Assembly (NCBI GenBank): GCA_025352795.1
Contig: JANXSF010000012.1
Location: forward strand, 1 to 64,000
DNA from: Acidobacteriota bacterium
GTDB taxonomy: Bacteria; Acidobacteriota; Terriglobia; Bryobacterales; Bryobacteraceae
DNA: 64,000 bases
Direction: 5' to 3'
How positions within the stretch are numbered: the first letter of the stretch is position 1; each line of letters opens with the position of its first letter. The position numbers and the translations under genes were made by a program. Below the pieces are notes generated by a model. That model was not told the DNA's origin. It was given only the letters and a program-made list of their open reading frames with translations, and did not search any database. Shown piece after piece: positions 51,643 through 61,199 of this stretch.

Positions 51643-54600
51643 GCGGCGGCGCAAGTCCACAATTTGATGACGCGGCAGCACGTCAGCGTATCCGCACCTC
51701 GCTGCATGAAAGTCTGATTGTAGAGGCTTCGGCAGGAACGGGTAAGACTTCGGAACTGGTGCGTCGCATCACAGCGGTGCTGGAAGAAGGCTTGGCGAAG
51801 ATCGATCATATTGCCGCTGTGACGTTCACTCACAAAGCGGCTGGTGAGTTGAAACTACGATTGCGGCAGTCGCTGGATAAGCGTCGCGGAGAGACCGACG
51901 ATCCGGAAAAAGCCCGTAATTTAGAAGATGCCTTGGCACGGTTGGAAGAAGCATCCATTGGAACCATTCATTCTTTTTGCGCTGGGATACTCCGTGAACG
52001 ACCAGTGGAAGCGGTGGTGGATCCGGCGTTTGAAGAAGTCAGCGAACATGCACAGGAGAGGCTTTACGATCGTGCGTTTCGTACTTGGATACAGGAAAAG
52101 TTGAACGAGAATTCGCCTGGGTTGCGACGCGCGTTGAGTCGTCTGGCATGGCGTGAACCTTGGGACGCATCGCCGCCGATGGAGCAGTTGAAGTGGGCTG
52201 GACGAAACTTAATTGAGTGGCGTGATTTTCCTGGACCGTGGATTCGTCTGCCGTTTGAGCGGGATCGACAGATTGACGTGCTGCTGGCAATGGTTGAATC
52301 GGCGGCCTTGCGAATGAACGATAAGTTTCGTGCCGTGCGGGAACTATCGAATTGGATTCAACGCAACGAAGCGATCCACGTGCGTGATTACGATACGTTG
52401 GAAAGTCGCTTGCTACGGCTGGCTCGGGAGAAGGAGTTGAAGTGGAAAGGTGCTGAAGATCTACTCAGTAACTTAGACGCTTTCAAAACGCAAGCAGACG
52501 CTGATTTGGCCGCCGAACTTCGCGGGGAAATGAGCAGTTTGGTGGAAAGTTATGAAGAGAGCAAGCGCACTGCTGGTCAGTTGGATTTCCTGGACCTGTT
52601 GTTGTTAACGCGTAATCTGGTTCGCGACAACCTGGAAGTGCGCACCTATTTACAGCAGCGTTTTTCACACCTGTTTGTAGATGAATTTCAGGACACTGAT
52701 CCGTTGCAGGCGGAGATCATTTTATTGTTGGCAGCCGATACTGCGGCGGAATCCAACTGGCGGGAAACAACTCCAGTGGCGGGAAAGCTGTTCGTTGTTG
52801 GCGATCCGAAGCAATCCATTTACAAGTTTCGCCGGGCAGATGTGGTGCTGTATCAAGATCTGCGAGAACGGCTTGTGCAGCGCGGTTGTGGCTTGGTTTA
52901 TTTGACTAAAAGCTTTCGTTCGTCGCGATCCATTCAGTGGTTTGTAAATGCAGCGTTTGCTTCGGAGATGACCGGTGACGGTGCCAGTGGGCAAGCGAAT
53001 TATGCACCGTTGGAAGAGCATTTTCCTGATGTAGAGGATCAGCCTACAGTGGTTGTGCTGCCGCCACCAAAGCCTTATGGAGCAAGAGTTCAGATCACCA
53101 AGAAGGCGATTGATCAATGCCTGCCCGATGCAGTTGCAGCTTACGTGGAATGGTTGGTGCGGGAGAGCGGCTGGACTGTGCGCGATGCTGAAAATCCGGA
53201 AATGCGCGTGGCGCTGGCTCCCCATCACATCTGCATTTTGTTTCGACGCTTTGTGAATTTTGGTCGGGATATTACCCGAGAATACACACGTGGATTAGAG
53301 GCTCGGGGGTTGGCCCATGTGCTGGTTGGTTCGAAATCTTTTCATGCGCGTGAGGAGATTGAAACACTGCGAGCGGCGATGGAGGCAGTGGAATGGCCTG
53401 CGGATGAACTCTCTGTTTTCGCAACATTGAAAGGGTCACTGTTTGCGATTCCTGATAGCACGCTGCTTCGCTATCGACAACACTATGGGCGTTTGAGCCC
53501 CTTTGATGAAGCGTCAGAAGCGAGCTTGGATTTTGATTACGCGGCGGTGCGTGAGGCGTTGGCGTTGATTCGTAAATTGCATCAGGGCCGTAATTATCGT
53601 CCCATTGCAGAAACCGTAAATGCGCTTTTGGAAGGCACGCGAGCCCATGCTGGTTTTGCGTTGCGACCTGGTGGGCAGCAAGTTTTAGCGAACGTGATGC
53701 GCATCGCCAGTCTGGCTCGCAGCTTTGAAATGGAGGGTGGCATTTCCTTCCGCGGGTTTGTGGAATTGTTGACACGGCAAGCTGAAAAATCAGGTGCATC
53801 GGAAGCGCCTGTTCTGGAAGAAGGTGCGGAAGGGGTGCGCTTGATGACCGTGCATGCGGCCAAGGGTCTGGAATTTCCGGTGGTAATTTTAGCAGATATT
53901 TCAGCCAACCTTTCCTCACCGGAACCAGATCGCAGCATTGATCCTGAAACAGGAGTTTGTGCCATGACCATGCTCCGCTGCAAGCCTTGGGAATTGGTGG
54001 CGAACCGGGAACAAGAGCTTGCCAGGGAACAGGCGGAAGGTGTTCGGGTGGCCTATGTGGCGGCGACGCGGGCTCGTGATTTATTGGTGATTCCGGCGGT
54101 GGGCGATGGGGAATTCGAGGGTGGATGGGTGAGTCCGCTGAGCAAGGCTTTGTATCCACACCCGCTGCGGCGTCGCCTTCCGAAGAGAGCTTATGGGTGC
54201 CCTGAATTCGGCGACAGCACTATATTGGAACGGCCTATGGAGATGTTGTCTGACGAAGAAAGTTCCGTAAAGCCGGGCTTACACAAAGCGGCGAATGGCG
54301 ATCATACGGTGGTTTGGTGGGACCCCGCCGCGTTGAACTTGGGAGTGGAACCGAACTACGGCATTAAGCAGGAGCACTTACTTTCCGAGGGGAATGGCGA
54401 CAGTATGGAGTCCTATCGGGAATGGGAAGCGGTGAAGGCGTCGGCGATTGAAAAGGGGAGTCGGCCTGAATTTCAAATCTTTTTGGCGACCGATGGGCAT
54501 CCACTTTCAGACGAAGCGGCTGCGATTGCGGTGGAGACGATTGCAACGGAGCGTGTGATCGGAAGGCCGACAGGGGCGCGTTTCGGGACGTTGGTGCACA

Positions 54601-54995
54601 ATATTCTGCGGGATGTTGCGTTGGACGCAGGGGTGGCTGAGATAGTAGGTTTGGCGAAGTTGCATGGTCGTGTGACGGGTGCGCCTGAGTTGGAAGTGGC
54701 TGCGGCTTGTGAGGCTGTGAGGCAGGTTTTGGGTGATGACGCTTTACAACGGGCTCGGGCGGCTGCGGAGGTGCATCGGGAATGGCCGTTGCGGGTTGCT
54801 CTTGCTGGGGGCGTGTTTGAGGGGATTGTGGATTTGGCGTTTGTTGAGAATGATGTGTGGCATGTGGTGGATTTCAAGACGGACGCGTATGACCCTTCCA
54901 GGAAGCGTCGCTATGAGAATCAATTGCGTTGGTATGTGGTTGCACTGGAGCGGATCACGGGGAAGCGGGTGCGGGGTTATTTACTGAGTGCTTAG
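51639..54995 (+). CDS. addA: AddA-type UvrD helicase with RecB-like nuclease
   Basis: An 1118-residue SF1A helicase. The ATG overlaps the addB stop by 4 nt. Motif I is VEASAGTGKTSELVRRI, Ia AAVTFTHKAAGELKLR, II HLFVDEFQDTDPLQAE, III VVGDPKQSIYKFRRAD, IV KSFRSSRSIQWF, V RLMTVHAAKGLEFPVV and VI RVAYVAATRARDLLV. The C-terminal nuclease has FEGIVDLAF and HVVDFKTDAY (catalytic D and D-x-K). It is the motor and second nuclease of the AddAB double-strand-end resection complex. Its last codons are included in the 78-bp repeat that recurs at 26285-26362. Confidence 0.95.
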   Translation: MSGGASPQFDDAAARQRIRTSLHESLIVEASAGTGKTSELVRRITAVLEEGLAKIDHIAAVTFTHKAAGELKLRLRQSLDKRRGETDDPEKARNLEDALARLEEASIGTIHSFCAGILRERPVEAVVDPAFEEVSEHAQERLYDRAFRTWIQEKLNENSPGLRRALSRLAWREPWDASPPMEQLKWAGRNLIEWRDFPGPWIRLPFERDRQIDVLLAMVESAALRMNDKFRAVRELSNWIQRNEAIHVRDYDTLESRLLRLAREKELKWKGAEDLLSNLDAFKTQADADLAAELRGEMSSLVESYEESKRTAGQLDFLDLLLLTRNLVRDNLEVRTYLQQRFSHLFVDEFQDTDPLQAEIILLLAADTAAESNWRETTPVAGKLFVVGDPKQSIYKFRRADVVLYQDLRERLVQRGCGLVYLTKSFRSSRSIQWFVNAAFASEMTGDGASGQANYAPLEEHFPDVEDQPTVVVLPPPKPYGARVQITKKAIDQCLPDAVAAYVEWLVRESGWTVRDAENPEMRVALAPHHICILFRRFVNFGRDITREYTRGLEARGLAHVLVGSKSFHAREEIETLRAAMEAVEWPADELSVFATLKGSLFAIPDSTLLRYRQHYGRLSPFDEASEASLDFDYAAVREALALIRKLHQGRNYRPIAETVNALLEGTRAHAGFALRPGGQQVLANVMRIASLARSFEMEGGISFRGFVELLTRQAEKSGASEAPVLEEGAEGVRLMTVHAAKGLEFPVVILADISANLSSPEPDRSIDPETGVCAMTMLRCKPWELVANREQELAREQAEGVRVAYVAATRARDLLVIPAVGDGEFEGGWVSPLSKALYPHPLRRRLPKRAYGCPEFGDSTILERPMEMLSDEESSVKPGLHKAANGDHTVVWWDPAALNLGVEPNYGIKQEHLLSEGNGDSMESYREWEAVKASAIEKGSRPEFQIFLATDGHPLSDEAAAIAVETIATERVIGRPTGARFGTLVHNILRDVALDAGVAEIVGLAKLHGRVTGAPELEVAAACEAVRQVLGDDALQRARAAAEVHREWPLRVALAGGVFEGIVDLAFVENDVWHVVDFKTDAYDPSRKRRYENQLRWYVVALERITGKRVRGYLLSA

Positions 54996-55052
54996 TCTGT
55001 GAAGGAAAGGCAAGGATGCCTATCCCACCAAAAAACAGTTCGGCCTCGCGGA
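54975..55052 (+). repeat. 78-bp repeat overlapping the addA 3' end (partner of 26285-26362)
   Basis: Contains the last seven addA codons including TAG, and the downstream AAGGATGCCTATCCCACC segment. It is inverted relative to its copy at 26285-26362, with one mismatch. This copy ends 60 nt before the detached pilin N-terminal piece. Confidence 0.9.
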
Positions 55053-55112
55053 CAGGAGAACCGAAATGGTCTTCCTGAAGAACCGCGTTTACACAATCCT
55101 TTTTACACCCTC

Positions 55113-55205
55113 AGTCAAGATGATGGCGATGACAATCAGTAATTCCATTAACGAAAAGCCCTTGTTCGCTTGGCTACGAATAAAAGTGGACGGGTTTGAG
55201 TTGCG
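55113..55205 (-). pseudogene. N-terminal piece of a pilin-like gene (other half at 26363)
   Basis: Read on the minus strand, 55205 to 55113 gives LRNSNPSTFIRSQANKGFSL MELLIVIAIILT, a perfect prepilin leader and helix. It then leaves the pilin sequence and hits a stop within eight more codons. The upstream minus-strand DNA (GACTCCACGAATTG near 55245) matches the region before the intact pilin gene at 26818. The missing remainder starts at 26363, and the two halves share the junction bases TGACT. Confidence 0.85.
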
Positions 55206-55362
55206 CAACTGTAGTGGAAGGACGTTGGCTCATCACAATTCGTGGAGTCCCTCTCACATTCATCCAAACTTCGCCGATAAGCGAACAAGCAGGGAATCCC
55301 TCTGTTTGGTCATACACAGTAAACTAAAGAGGGAATACTTCCATAAATTAACAGGCCAGCAA
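55206..55362. other. Former pilin upstream region, now leader of the tal-pgi gene
   Basis: A continuous plus-strand frame here would extend the tal-pgi protein by 99 residues, but those residues are antisense to the pilin piece and are not protein-like. No clear promoter was seen; AGAGGGAA at 55328-55335 is too far from the ATG to serve as its ribosome site. Confidence 0.4.
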
Positions 55363-58164
55363 ATGAATCCACTAAAACAACTTTCCGCTCTCGGACAATC
55401 TCCTTGGCTCGACTTCATCAAGCGCAGCCTGATCACCAGTGGCGAACTGGCGCGCATGGTGGAAGAAGACGGCCTAGGTGGGTTAACGTCCAACCCTGCC
55501 ATCTTCGAAAAAGCGATTGCCGGGAGTGATGAATATGCTGGTTTGCTGGCGGAAATGCGTGAAGATCCGTCGCTCACCCCGATGGATATATACGAGCGCA
55601 TCGCCATTGCTGACATTCAGGGTGCGGCCGATGCCATTCGTCCTGTTTACGATAAAACCAACGGTCGTGATGGGTTTGTCAGTCTTGAAGTGAGCCCATT
55701 TCTGGCGCATGACACGGCAACGACAATTCACGATGCACGGCGTTTGTGGGCCGCCGTCAACCGACCGAACCTGATGATCAAAATTCCAGGGACGTTAGAA
55801 GGTTTGCCCGCCATTGAAGAAGTTATTTCGGCTGGCATCAACGTCAACGTGACGCTACTATTTTCCTGTCAGGCTTATGAAGCAGTGGCTTGGGCGTTTA
55901 TCGCTGGTCTGGAAAAGCGCGCTGCTGCGGGGCACGATATCAGTCGTGTGGCCAGCGTGGCCAGCTTCTTCGTCAGCCGGATTGACGCCGTGGTAGATGC
56001 CAAAGTCTCCGAAGATTTGCGTGGGAAAACGGCAATTGCTAACGCTAAAATTGCTTACGCAGCGTATAAACGCATCTTTTCCAGCCCACAATGGAAGGCC
56101 TTGGAAGCGAAGCATCCACAGGAACAGCGCGTGCTGTGGGCCAGCACAGGAACCAAAGATCCCAAGTATTCCGACGTTTTGTATGTCGATTCGCTGATTG
56201 GTCCTAATACCGTCAACACTTTACCGCCCGCCACACTGGAAGCGTTTCGCGATCATGGTGTTGCCAAACTCACATTGGAAGACGATTTAGCCGGTGCAGA
56301 AGAAGTTATGAAGGCAATTGCCGCCCAGGGTGTTGATTTCAACCAGGTGACCACCGATCTGGTTACTGCTGGCGTAAAAATGTTCGCCGATGCGTTTGAT
56401 AAATTGTTGAATGCCGTCAACCAACGCTGCCGCGCGGTGTCGAATTTGCAGTTGAACGCGCAATCGGTGAAGGTGGCGAACGTTTATCAGGCGGAAATCG
56501 ACTCGCTTTTGAATGCCTGGAAAGTGCGTGGAAACGTGCATCGGCTTTGGGATAAAGATGCTTCCTTGTGGACCGGTGCCGATGAAAGCAGTTGGCTGGC
56601 CTGGTTAACGATCACCGAACAGCAACTGGCTGGTGTGGAAACACTGCTGGATTTCCAACACGAAGTGAAGGCTCGGGGATTTCGTAACATTCTGTTGCTG
56701 GGTATGGGTGGAAGCAGCTTGTGTCCAGAGGTTTTGAAACTCACCTTTGGTCAGCAACCGGGCTTCCCGGAAATCCACGTGCTGGATTCTACTGATCCGG
56801 CCCAGGTGAAAGCGTTTGAAGAAAAGGTGGATCTGGCCAATACGCTCTGCATTGTCAGCACCAAATCTGGGGCCACTTTAGAACCCAACATTTTCAAGCA
56901 ATACTTCTTTGAGCGGATCAAGGAAAAAGTGGGTGCCGATAAAGTGGGCAGTCACTTCATCACCGTCACTGATCCGGGCAAGCAGATGGAAAAGATCGCT
57001 GCTGGTGACAAGTTTTGGAAGATTTTCCCCGGCGTGCATCAGATTGGTGGGCGCTATTCGGCACTCTCCAATTTTGGTATGATTCCAGCTGCAGCCATGG
57101 GTCTGGATGTGAAACAGTTTCTGGAGAAAGCCGATGCAATGGCCGCCGCCTGTTCCCCCTGCCTGCCAATTGCGCAAAATCCTGGGGTGATGCTGGGGTT
57201 GACCATGGGAGTTCTGGCGAAGAACGGTCGGGACAAAATCACCATCATCGCGTCACCGGGCATTGCCGATCTGGGCGCTTGGCTGGAACAATTAATTGCC
57301 GAATCGACCGGTAAATTGAGCAAGGGCATTATCCCTGTGGATCGGGAACCGCTGGCCCCGGCAGATCATTACGGCAAAGATCGTCTATTCGCTTATTTGC
57401 GCCTGGAATCGGGTCCCGATGCGGCTCAGGATAGTGGCATGGAAGCCATCGAAAAGGCTGGGCATGCTGTGATTCGCGTGGACGTGCGCGACATTTATTC
57501 CATTGGCCAGGAATTCTTCCGTTGGGAAATTGCTACGGCTGTTGCCGGTGCCGTTTTAGGCATCAACCCGTTCGACCAGCCAGATGTGGAAGCCAGCAAG
57601 ATCGCCACCCGCACTTTGACCGATGCTTACGAAGCCACTGGATCATTACCTGCCGAAACTCCCATTTATTCTGGTGAAGGGGTGTCTCTATTTACCGATC
57701 CTGCGAACGCTGCCGCCCTGGGGACGCGCGCTGATCTGGTTGGATATCTGCGCGCCCATTTTAGCCGCATCCAGCCGAATGACTATGTGGCACTGCTGGG
57801 TTACGTTGAAATGAACGCGGCATATGAAACGACGCTGCAGCAGATCCGGGTGAACATCCGAGATACGCGTAAAGTGGCCACCTGCCTGGGTTTCGGCCCG
57901 CGATTCCTGCACTCCACCGGTCAGGGATACAAGGGCGGTCCGAATACCGGCGTATTCCTGCAAGTCACCTGTGACGATGCTTTGGAACTGAAAGTCCCTG
58001 GCCAGACGTACACTTTCGGAACCGTGAAAGCAGCGCAGGCACGCGGTGATTTCGCCGTTTTGGCAGATCGGAAACGTCGGGCTTTGCGGGTCCACCTTGG
58101 CCAGCATGTGGCTGCCGGATTGGCCATCTTGAGTGATGCTGCCCATAAGGCGCTGAACCCGTAA
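55363..58164 (+). CDS. Bifunctional transaldolase / glucose-6-phosphate isomerase fusion
   Basis: A 933-residue two-enzyme fusion from ATG 55363. Residues 1 to about 365 are transaldolase (MNPLKQLSALGQSPWLDFIK, DGLGGLTSNPAIFEKAI, active-site lysine in NLMIKIPGTLEGLPA, LLFSCQAYEAVAWAF). Residues about 400-933 are phosphoglucose isomerase (GFRNILLLGMGGSSLCPEVL, IVSTKSGATLEPN, RYSALSNFGMIPAA, and late GPNTGVFLQVT). The fusion links the pentose-phosphate and upper glycolytic pools and occurs in several phyla. Longer versions of this frame upstream run antisense to the pilin remnant and are rejected. Confidence 0.95.
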   Translation: MNPLKQLSALGQSPWLDFIKRSLITSGELARMVEEDGLGGLTSNPAIFEKAIAGSDEYAGLLAEMREDPSLTPMDIYERIAIADIQGAADAIRPVYDKTNGRDGFVSLEVSPFLAHDTATTIHDARRLWAAVNRPNLMIKIPGTLEGLPAIEEVISAGINVNVTLLFSCQAYEAVAWAFIAGLEKRAAAGHDISRVASVASFFVSRIDAVVDAKVSEDLRGKTAIANAKIAYAAYKRIFSSPQWKALEAKHPQEQRVLWASTGTKDPKYSDVLYVDSLIGPNTVNTLPPATLEAFRDHGVAKLTLEDDLAGAEEVMKAIAAQGVDFNQVTTDLVTAGVKMFADAFDKLLNAVNQRCRAVSNLQLNAQSVKVANVYQAEIDSLLNAWKVRGNVHRLWDKDASLWTGADESSWLAWLTITEQQLAGVETLLDFQHEVKARGFRNILLLGMGGSSLCPEVLKLTFGQQPGFPEIHVLDSTDPAQVKAFEEKVDLANTLCIVSTKSGATLEPNIFKQYFFERIKEKVGADKVGSHFITVTDPGKQMEKIAAGDKFWKIFPGVHQIGGRYSALSNFGMIPAAAMGLDVKQFLEKADAMAAACSPCLPIAQNPGVMLGLTMGVLAKNGRDKITIIASPGIADLGAWLEQLIAESTGKLSKGIIPVDREPLAPADHYGKDRLFAYLRLESGPDAAQDSGMEAIEKAGHAVIRVDVRDIYSIGQEFFRWEIATAVAGAVLGINPFDQPDVEASKIATRTLTDAYEATGSLPAETPIYSGEGVSLFTDPANAAALGTRADLVGYLRAHFSRIQPNDYVALLGYVEMNAAYETTLQQIRVNIRDTRKVATCLGFGPRFLHSTGQGYKGGPNTGVFLQVTCDDALELKVPGQTYTFGTVKAAQARGDFAVLADRKRRALRVHLGQHVAAGLAILSDAAHKALNP

Positions 58165-58273
58165 TCGAGCGAATCCTAAGGTTTAAATTCGTTTTCTATC
58201 TCAGGTGATTTGCGTAGTCCATCGGTACTTACGACCTATGGTCGAAGGAACTAAGTAATGTTAGTTTTCTATT

Positions 58274-58873
58274 GTGACCGCATCCGGGCAATTGGTTCTG
58301 CTATTGGTGTTAGCGGGTATTCCTGTAACTGCCGGTAATTTCTCCTATACCGCTGTTCTCAGCGCCGCCAGCCCCACATTCGACAGGCCTAACGACAATG
58401 GGTTTACGGCCCCTACTTCGCTATCCGGTGTATTTAGCCCGTATTCCATTTTTGCCTTCCAAGTAAGCGCCAACGGGTCCTATAGTATGCAGTCCGACGC
58501 TCCTGCCAATACCTGGAACAACTTTCTAGTGCTATACGCCAATAGCTTCAACCAAGCTGCACCACTGAACAATGCCCCCCGTGTGAACGACAACTTTTCT
58601 GGTGGCAACTATTGGAACTCGCGGATTGATGCCAACCTGGTCACCGGCATTACCTATTTCCTGGTGACCACCAGCGTGGGCTTTCTGCCACCACCCGCAC
58701 CATGGACGGCCAGCAATCAGATTCAAAACGGCGGGGGTAGCATTATCCCCGTTCCTATTGCCGGGGTGCCGGAACCTTCCACTTACTTGTTAGTAGGCAG
58801 TGCCTTGCTGCTCCTCATTCTCCGATTACCTATTTCTTCCAGAACCGCATTATTCTGGAAGAGATTACCTTGA
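58274..58873 (+). CDS. PEP-CTERM exported protein
   Basis: A 199-residue protein starting at GTG 58274: a signal sequence (LVLLLVLAGIPVTAGNFSYT), a beta-rich middle (VSANGSYSMQSDAPANTWNN F, GITYFLVTTSVGF), and at the end the PEP-CTERM sorting signal VPEPSTYLLVGSALLLLILR with an arginine-containing tail. PEP-CTERM proteins are cut and anchored by exosortase, usually with exopolysaccharide. No exosortase is in the window. Its stop overlaps the TTG start of the ligase gene (TTGA), an unexpected coupling of a surface protein to an enzyme. Confidence 0.82.
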   Translation: MTASGQLVLLLVLAGIPVTAGNFSYTAVLSAASPTFDRPNDNGFTAPTSLSGVFSPYSIFAFQVSANGSYSMQSDAPANTWNNFLVLYANSFNQAAPLNNAPRVNDNFSGGNYWNSRIDANLVTGITYFLVTTSVGFLPPPAPWTASNQIQNGGGSIIPVPIAGVPEPSTYLLVGSALLLLILRLPISSRTALFWKRLP

Positions 58874-60315
58874 CTCTTTCTCACCTTTTCGACCTCAGCT
58901 TTCAGAATCGCGCCGCTTCCATCGCCATTGAATTTCAGGATCGTTCCTTCACTTTTGGCGACCTGGATGTGCGTAGCAATCGGCTGGCTAACCTGCTGCT
59001 CGCCCGTGGATTCATGAAGGGAGACAGGCTCTGTGTCTACCTCGCCAATTGCGTTGAGATCATCGACCTTTACCTTGCCTGCATTAAAACCGGCGTGATC
59101 TTTGTTCCTATTAATATTCTTTACCGGGATCGGGAAATCACCCATATCCTCAGCGATGCTGATCCCAAAGCGCTTGTGACCGACGCTGCCGATATCGGAA
59201 CTACTATCCCCGTTTGGACCCCTGGTTCAATGACTGCCGCCGCTTCACACGGTCTTCCCGAAAATCGACCGGTAGCGGATCTGCACGGCGACAGTCCTGC
59301 GGGCATTATTTATACTTCCGGGACAACAGGTGTCTCCAAAGGCGCAGTCCTTACGCATAATAATTTGATTGCCAACGCCCTGAACCTGATCACCTGTTGG
59401 CAAATCACTGTAGCGGATCGTCTGTTGCTGGTGCTGCCGCTGTTCCACGTCCACGCGCTGGGCAATGGCCTCCACTGCTGGCTCATCAGCGGATGCACCA
59501 TGCGGCTGCTGGAACGGTTTGAGCATCAGAAAGCTGCTGCCGAATTCCTGAATTTTCGACCCACCCTATTCTTCGGAGTGCCCACTGTTTATGTACGTCT
59601 GCTGAATCTTGCCGACGCCACAGCGAAGCAGATCGGGTTGGGGATGCGGCTGTTCGTATCGGGATCGGCACCGCTCCCCGCGCAAACTCACGAAGACTTC
59701 CGATTGAAGTATGGGCACACCATTCTGGAACGCTACGGCATGAGTGAAACGTTGATGAACATATCGAACCCCTATGTGGGGGAGCGGCGTGCCGGTAGTG
59801 TGGGGTTACCGCTGCCGGGAATTTCCGTGCGACTTTTGGATGATCAAGGGGTGCCGGTGGCAGATGGGGAATCGGGTGAAGTGTATTTGAAAGGGCCTAA
59901 TATATTCTCTGGCTATTGGCGTCGTGATGAGGCTACCAAAGCAGCGTTCGTGGATGGTTACTTCAAGACCAGCGACATTGCCACGAAGTCCGCCGATGGT
60001 TACTACACGCTATCTGGCAGGCGCAGCGATTTGATCATTTCCGGGGGATTCAATATCTACCCGCGCGAAATTGAGGAGTTCCTTTTGGAATTACCCGGTG
60101 TGATTGAAGTGGCCGTTGCTGCGCTGCCTGATCGGGTGCGTGGAGAGGTTCCGGTTGCCTATTTTGTGGGTTCAGCCGATGCGGGGGAGTTGGAAGCGAA
60201 GTGTAGGGAAAAGTTAGCGTCCTTCAAAATTCCGCGCGCGTTTCATCAGTTGGATAAGTTGCCACGCAATGCCATGGGTAAGGTGCAGAAGCATCTGCTG
60301 ACTACGGTTCGTTAG
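58870..60315 (+). CDS. Acyl-CoA synthetase, malonyl-CoA synthetase (MatB)-like
   Basis: A 481-residue ANL-superfamily ligase. Phosphate loop IIYTSGTTGVSKGAVLTH, then LPLFHVHALGNGLHCWL, A5-like YGMSETLMNISNPYVGERRA GSVGLPLPG, YFKTSDIA, RSDLIISGGFNIYPREIEE and the C-terminal lysine in LPRNAMGKVQKHLL. The pattern G(M)SET.MN.SNP..GERR.G.VG.PLPG is that of malonyl-/methylmalonyl-CoA synthetases, which use ATP and CoA to activate dicarboxylic acids. TTG start inside the PEP-CTERM gene's stop. It converges with the DUF4159 gene, overlapping it by 4 nt. Confidence 0.87.
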   Translation: MTLSHLFDLSFQNRAASIAIEFQDRSFTFGDLDVRSNRLANLLLARGFMKGDRLCVYLANCVEIIDLYLACIKTGVIFVPINILYRDREITHILSDADPKALVTDAADIGTTIPVWTPGSMTAAASHGLPENRPVADLHGDSPAGIIYTSGTTGVSKGAVLTHNNLIANALNLITCWQITVADRLLLVLPLFHVHALGNGLHCWLISGCTMRLLERFEHQKAAAEFLNFRPTLFFGVPTVYVRLLNLADATAKQIGLGMRLFVSGSAPLPAQTHEDFRLKYGHTILERYGMSETLMNISNPYVGERRAGSVGLPLPGISVRLLDDQGVPVADGESGEVYLKGPNIFSGYWRRDEATKAAFVDGYFKTSDIATKSADGYYTLSGRRSDLIISGGFNIYPREIEEFLLELPGVIEVAVAALPDRVRGEVPVAYFVGSADAGELEAKCREKLASFKIPRAFHQLDKLPRNAMGKVQKHLLTTVR

Positions 60316-61124
60316 TGGGTCATGGAATAGACAATGTAGTTCAAGCCCATACGGTAGGCTAAGCCTGCAAACGGCTCTGGATACTGTGGATCATCCGACC
60401 ATTCCCAGGCATCGCCAAGGTCTGAGTTATGGCAAATTGCCACCTGCACTCGGCCTTTGTCATCGTAGACGCCGCGCCAGTGTGCTTCCTTACCGTCATA
60501 GCGTTCATAGGTAGATCCAGAGTTGACGTATTGGTAACCTGGCACTTGAAAGCGGTCATCCAAATTAAAGACCGTGTGAAAAATCGGATCACTGGAGGGG
60601 ATGTCCACCACTGGTCGGTCAGGGTAAATGAGGAACAGGCTATCCATAAAAACTTTCCATTCCCGCTCACCGTGAAAATCGTCCACCATCAGAAAACCGC
60701 CACGATCCAAATATTCGCGCAACCTTTTGGCTTGCGGTTCATTTAATTGCCACTGACCCACTTCGACGGCATAGAGCCAGGGCCACTTATAAATTTCGTC
60801 ACTGTCTACATCAATAATCTCTTCCACGGATCGGGCATGGATACGGGTCAGCCGACGAACACCTTCCATCAGGTGACGTTCTGCTTTATTTGAATCGGTA
60901 CCCCAACTGCTGCGGCGACGCCCCCCGTTGGCACTTCGGTATCGCAGCCGGGCAAATGTGAACTCGGCTTCCACCCAGGCATCGGGCGGATCTTCATAGG
61001 AAGGATTCTGCATTTCCCGTTCGTACTGCTCATTGCGCCGCTGGCCGGCCCTTTGCTGATAGCCGAAGAGCGCACCAATGGCGGTCAACATAAGCGCCGA
61101 GACTAACAGGAAACGGGCAGTCAT
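60312..61124 (-). CDS. DUF4159 family protein with N-terminal membrane anchor
   Basis: A 270-residue protein with a hydrophobic start (MTARFLLVSALMLTAIGALF G), probably a signal anchor. The DUF4159 region reads FTFARLRYRSANGGRRRSSW, YAVEVGQWQLNEPQAKRLRE YLDRGGFLMVDDFHGEREW and PFAGLAYRMGLNYIVYSMTH. The RG-x-FL-x-VDD(F) block is the family mark, and the fold resembles a glutamine-amidotransferase/ThuA-like domain without a catalytic cysteine. Function unknown; relatives lie near MoxR/von Willebrand gene clusters, none of which is here. Confidence 0.85.
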   Translation of the reverse strand: MTARFLLVSALMLTAIGALFGYQQRAGQRRNEQYEREMQNPSYEDPPDAWVEAEFTFARLRYRSANGGRRRSSWGTDSNKAERHLMEGVRRLTRIHARSVEEIIDVDSDEIYKWPWLYAVEVGQWQLNEPQAKRLREYLDRGGFLMVDDFHGEREWKVFMDSLFLIYPDRPVVDIPSSDPIFHTVFNLDDRFQVPGYQYVNSGSTYERYDGKEAHWRGVYDDKGRVQVAICHNSDLGDAWEWSDDPQYPEPFAGLAYRMGLNYIVYSMTH

Positions 61125-61199
61125 AATTTCCTTCTACCATATCATTCTACGGATAGCCTTCAGACAACCTACCCTGCATCACCGATACAATATTTACAA

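Noticed and set aside
53272-54159. 295-residue antisense ORF inside addA
   Set aside because: Shadow frame rich in P, H and S with no domain; addA motifs fill the other strand.
55066-55362. 99-residue N-terminal extension of the tal-pgi fusion
   Set aside because: The region is antisense to the pilin fragment; transaldolase homology begins exactly at MNPLKQL.
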